From: Paulownia fortunei
Taxonomy: Eukaryota; Streptophyta; Magnoliopsida; Lamiales; Paulowniaceae
NCBI GenBank assembly: GCA_019321725.1
Contig: CM033114.1
Coordinates: forward strand, 18,270,278-18,334,277
DNA: 64,000 nt
Reading direction: 5' to 3'
Of the stretch, positions 49,579 to 60,285 are shown in pieces. A program made the position numbers and the translations under genes. The notes beneath the pieces are model-generated. The model had not been told where the DNA came from. It did not search any database and saw nothing but the letters and a program-made list of their open reading frames with translations. Numbering within the stretch: position 1 is the first letter of the stretch; each line of letters opens with the position of its first letter.

Positions 49579-52500
49579 GTTGGTTTCGCGCGATCCCGGG
49601 AGACGTATACGCAGTGGAATTTAAAATTTCAAAAAATATAAATATATATATTACATCACATGTAATTAAAATGAATCCCGGAACCCTTTCGCAATTATTC
49701 AGTTGTGCGTTTTCTGATAGTTAAAGTAAGAATATTTCATAAACTCTTACCTTGATTTGCACTCCGGCTAATGTAGGGATTGAAACGATTCAAATCGTTA
49801 TCCCTGCATGAAAGTATCTCCATATTCTTTAATTCAAAACCCCTTTAATTGAAATTTGATTCACTTCTAGGATCCCAAATGTTATCCCTCTAACGGTATC
49901 TACACCTTAGATGCCCACTCGCAACCGAATCCTATGCTAGTAGTTTTCGATTCGATAATTCTATCCTAGAACGATATTATTTGGAACAAGAACACACTAA
50001 CATTTAGTGTTTTAGGTGTTTAATTTAATTCTTAATTGAATAATTAAATCAAGAATTAAACTAGATAAAAGGTTGGTGAACTTTTGGAGATTGAAAGGAA
50101 AGGAGGGACGAATTTTTGGGGATGAAAGAAAACTATTTTTCTTCACTAAAATCTGCAATTAAAATCCCCATAAAAATATCCAAGAAGATTGCCAATCAAG
50201 ACTATCACAAGTTCTTTCTATATAGGACTCTTCTTCCTTTCTTATCTCAAACTATTTTGGTAAGTTTCCTTATCCCATAAGGACTTTCCTTTTTCCTTAT
50301 TAACTCATAGAAATTGAATTCCCAATTCAACTTCCTCTAGGAATTGGATTTCCAATTCAATTTCCTAATGGGCTTCCTACAAGCTCACACCTAATGGGTC
50401 TAGGCCTAAGTAATCAATTAGGCTCTACTTTAATTAATCCAATCAATTAAATTAATTCATTTAATTAATTAGGCCCATCTTACTTAATTGATCCAATCAA
50501 TTAATTAAATATTCCAATTGGGCTTCCTAATCCAATTAGGTCCAATCAATTAATCTAATTAATTAATTGAATTAATTCCACACTTGAATTAATTTAACCC
50601 CATTAATTAATCACATTAATTAATTTAATTCAACAGTTGGATTAATTTCTAGGCTAGAAATGGACTTGTCCAAGTTTTGTGTGTGACCCCTTATGTTTAC
50701 TTTAAACTAGTCGTGGGCTCACAACTCTTGTGACTTAGTTGAACAATTAATTGTTCTGATTAATTAATCCAATTAATTAATTATCTTGAAATTAACTCAT
50801 TAATTCCAAGAACCCACAAGACATGGGAAACATCTAGCAATGTATCATGACTCCTAGTCTAAGGTAAATGTGCGAACCTATTTCAATTACGAATACCATA
50901 CAAGTACGGTCCTTCCGTCATCTAATCTCCCGATTGAGCCTAGGGCATGGATGTTAAGTCGAAACCCTATTAACTCAATAACTATGTTTCCATTCCTAGT
51001 AGCTTGGCTCGATGATGAATAATTAGAAAACTCCACGTCTAATTTTCATCCAATCTTGGCCAAGGATTTTAGAGTCAAGTACAGTGGAACACATAGGAGA
51101 TTCACCTATTCATCTAGATAGGTGACGGATCCTTTGTTGGCCACTCATTAATTTCCATACACGAAGATGTTACACCCAATATAAACCCCTTGTGATTGTC
51201 ATGCAATCGGAAAATATATCAAAGTACAACATGTCATGCACAAGGTTACCATGGTGCCTCAAGTCCAAGGACTAATTCTTGCACTATCGTGATGAGAAAA
51301 TTCCCATTCGACAATAGAATATTTCCAATTGGGAATTTTTAGGTGGGGTTATTCAGTATACTTGTTCCCAACAAGCACCCGCATACATGCACTAGTGTCT
51401 CCATACCAATACCTATAGAACGAGGTATCCTCCTTTCGAGACTGCATCGTATGCGCAAGTTTCAATGGGATCAATGATGTCCCATCTCATTAATCCTTAA
51501 CTTGGAACGTTTTAAGATCACAGCCTTAGAGGCATATTCCACGATCACCATCATATGCGCAACCATGCCCCATAGCTATGTGTGATCTAAGGACTTTATC
51601 TAATTCTTATGATGAATTTAAGATAAATATTGCCATTTAAATGATATTAATATAAATAAGAATGATTCGCAAGAGTATAAGAACAACCAGAATAATTGGC
51701 ACGTCGGGTACTACTCTAACAATCTCCCACTTGCCCTAGAGACAATTGCCCTCGTATTAAAGCCCATCTTTTGAAGATGTCCTTCAAATACTTATCTAAA
51801 GGGTTAAAACAGTGGGTCTGCTATATTTTCTGCCGAGGCAAATCTTTCCACGCTGATGTTGCCTCTACCAATGATTTTCATAACTAGGGTATCGCTAATC
51901 TATTTCTGCTTGGATCCTTTGATGAGACCTTGGCTTCTTTGCTTGTGTAATAGCCCTCATTGTTATCGCAGTACTCCAGTACTCAATCAACAATGGTTGG
52001 AACTATATCTAACATTTAGATTAAGTTCCTTATCCAAATAATCCATTTTTGTAGCATCGTATGCTAAGATATATTCAATCACGGTGGTGGAATCCACGGT
52101 TGTTACAAGCTTAGAACTCTTTCCAACTAACCGTCCCACCATTTAGGATGAACACGAATTTAGACATAGACTTCAAGTCATCTACTTTAGACTAAAAACT
52201 AGATGAAGCATCTAAGTTTCAGTTCTCCATAACCGAACTCCAAAAAGAAATCCTTAATGCTTCATAAGTACTAAAGATCGTCTTTACGGCTTCTAATGTT
52301 TTTCGCATCAAATTGATTGATATTTTGCTCGTATCACTCAGAGCATTTCTGATATCAAATCATGTACATAGATTTGCATATTTTATACTTTCTTTCAATG
52401 ATGCATAAAACATGTGAGTCATTATTTCTCTTTCATTCAAAAGTCTTCGGGGATGAGGACTTCAAAAGAAAAATCACATGACTCATAAACAAGAATCTCT

Positions 52501-53411
52501 CCTAGGATTCTTTCATGCTAAACCCTTTTAGCACCTAATCAATGTACTTGGATTTAGGATAGTCCAAGCATCTTTTCATATCTATCTCCATAAATCTCAA
52601 TCCTCAATCCCTAGGATGCTTATCCTAAATCCCTCTTGGAGAACTTTGTAGATGACAAGTCTCAGTTGACTGCAACATTTCTACATCATCTCTATGAGTA
52701 AAATGTCATCAACGTAAAACACAACAATCATCACCATACTTTCCACTAACCCTCTTGTACACATATAGCTCATTTGCATTCCTAAGGAAATCAAACCATT
52801 TGATTGCTTTAGAGAATCGAATGTTCCACATTCAGAAAATTTATTTTGAGTTCTTAACAGATCTCTGAAGCTCACAAACTTTTTGCTTGCGTTTGTTTGA
52901 TATGAAGACCTCAGACCGCTTAACTTATATCCCTTTCTCAATACACCCCTATTGAGAAAGACGGTCTTCATATCCCTTTGCCATATCTAGTAGTCGTAAT
53001 ACATAGATATAACTAGCATACTCTAAATGGACTTTAGCATCACGTCTGGTAAAAAGTATCCTCAATAGTCAACATCTTGACTATGAGCGTAACACTTTGC
53101 TACCAGTCCTGCCTTTATAGGTCACCACCTCCCCATGTTCTTCAATTTATATTTGTAGACCCGTTTGCAGCTAATGGGAACCATTCCCACTAATAGGCCC
53201 ACCAAGGTCAAACCTTGTTGGAGTACATAGAGTCCATTTTGGATTGCATGGAATTTTCCCAATTTCCGAATTGATGTCATACATCTTTACTCCTTAGTTA
53301 AATCAATATTTAAAAAGGAGATCCTCCTTGCTGCTCTTTAGCAAGAAACTCTTATCGTATAAGTAGCCCCGAGATCCTTTCAGATCTCATTGGAGGTTGT
53401 GTACTAGAAGT
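49579..53411 (-). mobile_element. Truncated copia element nested in the gypsy-like LTR
   Basis: One LTR of about 2.1 kb (49579-51721: TGTTGGTTTCGCGCG...CTCTAACA) is followed on the right by a reverse-strand polypurine tract (CAAGTGGGAGAT, 51722-51733) and pol sequence, so the element points left and this is its 3' LTR. Beyond about 53411 the host LTR resumes, so the 5' LTR, gag, protease and most of integrase are missing. The LTR contains a block of TTAATTAATT words at 50430-50800. Confidence 0.8.
51734..53411 (-). pseudogene. copia reverse transcriptase and RNase H remnant
   Basis: The open piece at 52681-52971 reads MKTVFLNRGVL at the position of the copia VKTAFLNG motif. It ends with the catalytic FYVDDILLI (YVDD at 52705-52716), but the sequence between them is frameshifted. 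Nearer the LTR the strand codes for the usual ADPL.. ending of copia RNase H, with stops. It is a different copia family from the one at 21441-28166, judging by the LTR. Confidence 0.78.
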
Positions 53412-55821
53412 TTTAAACATTAAAAAACTAATCAAAAATTTAAGCAAATGGTAATCAATTAATAGGTATAAAATCCACTCATCACAAGCTCACTTGTTTA
53501 CCACTCAAGAAATAATGAGTGATACTCATACTTGATCTACTCCAACTCTCAACTTTTTTATTTTTACCAAATATATTGATAAAGTGACACTTTTAAATGG
53601 AGAGATGCGAGTAAAGTGTAAGTATTGCTCGCAATCTTATAAATTTTAATCCAGAGGCGGTTATGGATCCTTATGAAGACGTGTGGAGAAAAAGTATCCA
53701 ATGGAATTTAGCATCAACCGTACCCAAACTCAAATGCCATCGTTCGCATCTTCCGGCGCCGGTGGAAATAACGATCTTTTTTTATTTAAATATAATGATA
53801 TTAGATGTAAAAAAAATTAGCTAGATTTATTTCTGTTGAACATCTTAGTTTTAGTTTTGCAAATAATTTTTTTTAATAAGTTAATTCAAACAACATATAA
53901 TCCAGCGGCTAAAGATGTTTCACGAACCACACTAACACATCATGTAAAAAAAATTATATAATAAAATTAAAAAAGAGTTAAAAAAATATTAAACAATGTA
54001 AATAATAAAATTTCTTTATGCATTTGGAATGACCATTAGCAAATACATTCATATATGGATATTACATGTCATTTGATTGATGATTTTTGGATACTTTAAA
54101 AAAGATTACTTGTATTTAGAATTTTTAATGATCCACACGCATCCGCAAATACTTCACAAATTATATTTATAATATTAGAATAATATAATTTAGTTAATAA
54201 ATTGTTTTCAATATCATTTGATTATGTCAATTTTTTTATAAACTGATACTACTTCTTTTCATTTATATCCACATCATTGGACAATATGTGAAAAGATTTG
54301 TAATATTTTAAAAATATTTAATAATGTTACTTTACAATTATCTAGTGTTTATTCCCCAACTTCTTATTTGGTATTATTAAATTATTGTAATATTGCATCA
54401 ATTTTACATGATAACATTAACTTCGAAGATGAAAATTTAGTAAATTGTGCTTTATCAATACAGTTGAAATGGAAAAAATATTTTTTTGAAATTTCAGATA
54501 TTAATTTAATTGTTGTTGTGTTTTACTCTAGATTTAAATTAGATGGTTTACAAGATATGTTAATAATTTATTATAATGTTTTAACACATTATGAAAATGA
54601 TTATACTCTAGATAGAGGAAATATTATATTTAAAGTTAGAACACTTTTAAATAAATTTTATAATAAATATAGTTCTAAATATGGCTCACAAATAACTCAA
54701 ATTAATATACATAAAACTAGTAGTAGTAGTTCTAAACTTACGGCAGCACAATTTTTACTTAGAGAATGAACTAAACGTCCTAGAGGATCCTCAAGTTCCA
54801 GCCAGGAACTTGAGAGTTATTTTAATATTTCATTTGAATTTAATGAGACAAAAGATGATGGAAAGTTCGATATTTTGCAATGGTGGTCGCAAAAGGAGCA
54901 AACGTATCCAATTTTATCCATGATGGCGAATGAGATACTTGTTTCACCCGCCTTAACCGTTGTAGTGGAGCAAGTTTTCAATGCGGGAGGTAATATATTG
55001 AGTGAGAAACATTCAACCTTATCTCTCGAGAATTTAAAAGCCCAAACATATTTTGATAGTTGATCAAGGCCTCTCTACTAAAACAAGGTCAGCCGGATTC
55101 AGAGGAAGATCAAGAGAAGGACACAGACGGAACAACGATAGGAACGAGTGGGAGTGATTGAGCCACACCACTTCCTAAGATAAGAAGGGTTAAAAGGTAA
55201 GAGAACTACGTGAATTTTAATTCCTCTATACCCTAAAAGATACGTAGGCAATTTAAATTTAAGTTCAAACCCTTTTTTATTTTTAAAATAGTTTTTAATT
55301 ATATATTTTAAATTTTAGCTAATATTTTTTAAAAAAATTAAGTGCAAATTTTTTATTAAAATTTAAGTTTAAACTTTAAGATTCAAGTTGAGCATCTTTT
55401 TTTTTTAAGTTTATTATAATTAGAATATTTGATAATTTAAATTTTAGGTAACATTTTATTTTCAAATTTAAGTTAAAGTTTTTTCATTAACTTAAAAAAT
55501 TAACAATATTTTCATTCAAATTTAAGTTCAAAATTTTTCATTCAAATTTAAGTTTAATATTTCAATCCCTTATTTTTGTTTTTTAAAAATTATAATTTCG
55601 TAAATTTAATGGTTAGTTAAAAAGTTATAACTTTTTAAAATATAAGTCAAAATTAAAAAAAATTAAAAAAATTCAAGGGTCGAATCCCGTAATCGGAATC
55701 AACCTGCCGGTTTCGAAACTCGGACCGCAACTTGTCGGTTACAGTTAAAGATTCAAATTATGGAATCAATAGTTCCAAATTGAAAACCACGATTTTAAAT
55801 CGTGAACAGACCTATTTGTAA

Positions 55822-56054
55822 CGACTTGTGTTTTTCAAAAGTGCTGAAGTTTAACAATTTTTTGAGAAGTGACTATTGGTAAAGATGGAAATTGTTTGGA
55901 AATTGACTTGAAAAGTAATAAATTCAGTCAAATGACTAATTGACAGTCGTAAAGCCAACGCTGGGCTTAAAGTATCCTGGACTCTTCCATCAATCTAGCC
56001 CAATTATGTTGGTCCAAGTTCCGAAGCCCAAGCCCATCTCAAATTTTCCTTCAA
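55822..56054. other. Spacer and 5' leader of the IscA-like gene
   Basis: Short spacer between the right end of hAT copy B and the IscA-like start codon. No clear TATA box was seen. Confidence 0.5.
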
Positions 56055-58689
56055 ATGGCGGTTTCGATTCTGAAAAGAGCCGGAGAGAAGATCGGACTCA
56101 CCATGCGAAAGCAAGTGCTATCTTTAACGGAAGCCGCTGCTGCTAGAATATGCCAACTCCTCGAGCAGCGCCAGCGCTCTTTCCTCAAGCTCGGCGTCAA
56201 GGCTCGGGGCTGCAACGGCTTATCCTACAACCTCAATTATGCCGGTGAACTCCGCTTGCTCCGCCTACTATTTTTTGTCGATTTTGTTTTTTCTGCTTAT
56301 GTTCGTATATTTGGTGTGTACAGTATAAATTTTGAAAACTGGTTCAATTTGTTCGATTTTTTTAGGGTAAGAGTTGGAGCGAATTTGTTAGCATTAATTT
56401 AGGGATTTGTAAATGATTTTGGTTGAATTAGTTTATAATTTGATAATCTTGACATGATGAAATTTGATTTGTTATATAGGAATATTTGAATTATTTGCCA
56501 AAAGAAAAATAGTGTATTAACAGCTTTTTGCCGGGTGCAAATTATATTCTTTCGAATTGGCCTTAGACTCCTTTTTCTTCAAGGAACCTAATGAAATACT
56601 TAAGGATGGTTTGGATTAATTTAGTGAATTTCATGTAAATTGTACAAATACCTTCGTGAGGATCGGCTTATTGCCTTTATTATACCTTCTTTATATTTTA
56701 GATACGGACAAGTCATGAAATAAGCGTGGTTGTGAATTGTTGTTCCCCAGCTGTTTTTTTGTTCTTACAATTTTTGTGCAATTGTTTTTTCCTTGTTGAA
56801 CATTTATTTGCTTCTAAGACTGGCAGCCTCTTAAATGGCGTCAGTGCGGCAATGGGTTTTAATTTAGCAGATGAAAGTGACACTTCTTTTGCTTCTTAGA
56901 TGTCCATGAAAATATTTTTGAACTAAGAAAATATACGTACCTAGAAATACTTTTACAGTCATCAAATAAACCAAACATATGATGGCAGTAAATCTAGCAA
57001 GTTTTCGTTTCTTTTCTTTGACGTATGTGATATCGAGTATCTATTACCAACAATCTTTTATGAGAGATTGGAATTTATATATCTTTTACATTTGTGTTGC
57101 AATCTTTGGTGTACTGTTTCTTCTAAATATTTGTCAACACGTCTGAGTATTGAATAAAATTTCGTAGATTGAATTACCAATTACCACTTTTCCTGTGTCT
57201 TCTTCCTTGGTTTCTACCACCACTCTTCCCTTTGCAATTTGTTGGGTTGAGTTATTATTTTCTTGATCACAGTCTCCTTAGTCTTTTTGCTCTTCTAAGT
57301 CTTCCTTTACTTGAAAGGCTTGCTTGAGGCTTTGGTTTGGAATCTGCTCATCCTTCTTTCTTGGGCTTCTAGTGACCCATGACTTCAACCAATGAAAGCT
57401 TTGACAAGTCTTTAGACTCTGACGGCGGGGATCATGTGTTTCCCTCATCCAAAGATTTTTGTTAATCAATATTATTGTTACCAATTTTGGTTTGGGTAGG
57501 ATGAGGGAAGGGCTACCTGGTGGGGATCAGTTATAGATCTCTATCAGTCTATTGAAATCACAAAATAGGGTGGAAGTGCTGGAAATATGAAATAATTCCT
57601 AAATCACTTTAAATGATTTATTTATTTATTTATTTATTTTTTTGGTGGGGTGTGTGTTTGTGAGGTGTTGTTGGGCAGGCATTCAGTCAGTTTAATAAAT
57701 GGATTTCAGGCAGCATATTATACACTAAAACCACGGAATGATCAAGGAAAGAAGAATTTACTCATTTGAAGACTTCATTGCTCTTCAATCATATTTTTCC
57801 TCTCCATTTTGTGTTGTTGCTGTTCAATTTGTTTTGAGTCGTTTATTTTCTTATATTCACAGATGAGAAAGGAAAGTTTGATGAGTTGGTTGAGGACAAA
57901 GGAGTGAAGATATTAATTGATCCAAGGGCCCTAATGCATGTTGTAGGAACCAAGATGGATTTTGTAGATGACAAACTGAGGTATAATATATTTTTCCCTT
58001 TCCTGTTGCAGATCAATCTGAATTGAGCTCAATTTTGTATAGCTAGTTTCATACTATATGTTTGCTTTTATAAAACATGTTTCTCTTCACATATTTGGAG
58101 GGGTGGTACTTACCTTCTCAAGTAATTTGTGGAGGAATGGAAATTAAAATTTGTTCCAGCTGTTTTTTTATTTCCCGATAAGAAAACAAAAATAAACTGA
58201 GGGAACTGATTGTACCTTGAACCCATAACTATTTGAGTTACAGGTTTTCAATTTTGGAAGGAAATTAAAAAAAAAAAAATACTTCTCTTTATTACTTTCC
58301 ATATCTTCCTTTTAAGTCCAAATAAATGAAAGAGAACCATTAGCTCTTCACATTTTTATCTATATTCCCTTTTCTTTCACTCTCTTTTCTTTGCTTTTCT
58401 TTCTCCAAACCTTACATGCCAATTGTAAATACTGTGAAATCAATTTCAGTTATGTTTCTAGATTATAAAATTTCACGTACCATATTATTTTCTGGGGTCT
58501 TGCTAAACCTGACACTTGTTGCAGGTACCAGTTAAAATGTCAAATTCTGACATCTCTATTTTTCTCGTGAGCAGATCTGAGTTTATATTCATCAATCCAA
58601 ATTCCACGGGCCAGTGTGGCTGTGGAGAATCCTTTATGACAGTGAGCAGCTCTGAAGCAGCTAAGCGTGGTGGTAGCGCAGGAACTTAA
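56055..58689 (+). CDS. A-type iron-sulphur cluster assembly protein (IscA-like), probably mitochondrial
   Basis: Three exons: 56055-56244, 57863-57980 and 58575-58689. The junctions are GCCG|GTGAAC / TTCACAG|AT (phase 1) and CTGAG|GTATAA / GAGCAG|A (phase 2). The product is 140 residues. The conserved cluster-binding Cys are all present: Cys53 in [10 protein letters not shown] and Cys117/Cys119 in GQCGCGESF. Other family hallmarks are the LTEAAAARI helix, the [10 protein letters not shown] strand and [10 protein letters not shown]-type carriers pass Fe-S clusters to apoproteins in the late ISC pathway. The basic N-terminus without acidic residues before Glu11 ([10 protein letters not shown]) fits mitochondrial import, as in the ISCA1 branch, but could not be tested. 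The gene is intact although it starts only 241 bp from the end of a hAT element. Confidence 0.93.
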
Positions 58690-60285
58690 GTTATATCAAC
58701 TTCATTTACATTTCTAATACCTATCTATGTATGCACATTTATTAGAGGTAAGCAATGTCTTTCTAGATCGTACTTGGCTTGTGGATAGGCTTAATAAGAA
58801 CCTCATTTTTTTGGGGGGTGGGAGGAATTTAACTTCGCATCATAGCGACACTTGTTGTATCTTTTGTGCTTTGGTGATGTAAATTCTGTTTTTGTTTATG
58901 TTGATTTGTCATTGTATCAATGATGTAGATAAAACAAAATTAAAATAGATGATGTAAATTCTTTTTTCGTTTATGTTGATTTGTCACTGTATCAATGATG
59001 CAAATAAAACAAAATTGACATTCCTCTTGTATTTTACTTCGGCTGATTGACTTTGTCCTGAAGACATTTTTTATTATAGATTATGCTTCTATGTATTATT
59101 TCTTTCATTACCTCCACTTACGTTAAACAGCTTTCGGTTGAGATCATTGCACCCTTCTGATCATGGGTTTTCATTCTCTTTTTCTTTTTTCTAATATTCT
59201 CTCCATTCTGATGAAATACAAAGATGATCTAGCTTGGGAACCATAATGTGTGCGCCTAAATCATCTGAACTATACATCTTGGACTTTGTTGGAATGTACA
59301 AATTACTGAGTCGTAGGCAGCAGCACAACAACCTGGGTACAACTTTGGAACAGGGTCAACTAGAGAATTGGTGGGCTTTGTTTTAACAGCTTTACATGTT
59401 GAGCATTAGCAATGTGATGGTAGAAGAAAACAAACATACCCGTTCTAACGAATCCATTGATCCAGATTTTGATCAATACCAAGTGCTGCTTGCGACAATA
59501 ATATGGAATCTGCATGTTTTTCAAGAATTGTGCGCAGATATGGAATCTGGATGTATCGCAAGATTCGTGTGCTAAAATAATGTAGGAATCATAAGTGAAA
59601 CAGTAGTAATACAATGGTGTCGAAATCAAGAGAGTGATTCATCATTGATTCATTGTTGCTTTCATTGTTTCTTTCCAGAATACGCAACACACTGAGATCA
59701 CTTGTTAACAGTTGATTAGGATCTGCGAGCCTTGCACTTAACCATGCTCAACTCTACAAGTCCTCATTTCATAGCTAAATTTCACCAGCAGATACCTAGC
59801 AATGCACATAAAAAGGATGTGGCTTATCCCAATCAGAGGGTTACATCCCTGTCGGGGTCCAGTCACAAGAAACAATGGCAGCTTGCAGGAACTGGTTTCA
59901 AACTAGTACTATTTGCATTCAATGGGGACAACCCCAACATTAGAAAATTACGCTGCAGCAATATGATTATATATTCAGTACCCTTTATTTCATGTATGTT
60001 GCCTCTGCGCTACTATGATCAGCTGTATACTGTCAATAAGAGGTCACACTTGGCTGTTATAAGTGTCAAAGATCACAGTTAGCCATAGCCTCCATGGCAA
60101 AGAAACAACAGGATATATAGTGCCAATATGAATAGAGAAAGAAGCAAATAGACCATCTTATTAAAGAGAAGAAAATAATTGCCAAATATGTTCTTCTTTG
60201 ATAAGCAATTTTTGGGAAATTAAGTTTATAATTGCAATACAATGAAGAAACAAAGTAACTGTTCTGTGTTTCCCAGCCTATGTAA
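58690..60285. other. Spacer between convergent genes
   Basis: Contains the IscA-like 3' untranslated region with a tandem duplication. Frames at 59360-59629 (-) and 59732-60082 (+) show no domain. The two flanking genes converge here. Confidence 0.5.
58876..59022. repeat. Two-copy tandem repeat, period 75 bp
   Basis: Copy 1 is 58876-58950 and copy 2 is 58951-59022. Both run GATGTAAATTCT..TTTATGTTGATTTGTCA and end AAAACAAAATT, with a few single-base differences. Lies in or just past the IscA-like 3' untranslated region. Confidence 0.85.

Larger units (their letters stand above)
44700..53484 (-). mobile_element. gypsy-like LTR element (non-autonomous), inserted in hAT copy B
   Basis: Begins TGTTGCGGATT and ends ACTCATCA, with target duplication CAAGT (44695-44699) and CAAGC (53485-53489), one mismatch in five. 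The left LTR is 44700-46334. The right LTR is 49285-49570 plus about 53413-53484, split by a copia fragment. A tRNA-Asp-type primer site (49261-49278) next to the right LTR shows that the element points left. The 2.95-kb interior holds only a gag-like remnant. The size and missing pol suggest a LARD-type derivative of a plant gypsy element. Confidence 0.85.
49285..53484 (-). repeat. gypsy-like 5' LTR (right), interrupted and partly deleted
   Basis: 49285-49570 matches the first 285 bp of the left LTR, and about 53413-53484 matches its last 72 bp. The central 1.27 kb is absent and is replaced by a truncated copia element. Confidence 0.8.
44597..55063 (+). pseudogene. hAT transposase remnant (copy B, interrupted)
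   Basis: The N-terminal coding start is at about 44597-44699. It resumes at about 53560 with a BED zinc-finger-like stretch (KCKYCSQSYKF) that then hits stops. The open piece 54368-54769 (LLNYCNIASILH.., KYFFEISDIN.., FKLDGLQDM) and the C-terminal hATC dimerisation piece 54875-55063 (ILQWWSQKEQTYPILSMMAN.., ..VVEQVFNAGG) follow. Compared with copy A, about 340 bp of the middle, including the SFDN catalytic neighbourhood and the CHILNLC segment, is deleted near 54225. Stops, the deletion and the 8.8-kb insertion make it inactive. Confidence 0.85.
44119..55813 (+). mobile_element. hAT transposon, copy B, split by a nested retrotransposon
   Basis: Flanked by a perfect 8-bp duplication ATTTGTAA (44111-44118 and 55814-55821). 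The left end reads GTAGATCTGACCACGG and the right end, in reverse complement, AGGTCTGTTCACG. Its own sequence is 44119-44699 plus 53490-55813, about 2.9 kb, interrupted by the LTR element at 44700-53484. The left part carries a GGGCC-rich subterminal zone, a TATA box and the start of the reading frame. The right part carries BED-finger and C-terminal transposase remnants. It is homologous to copy A (17164-19868). Confidence 0.9.
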
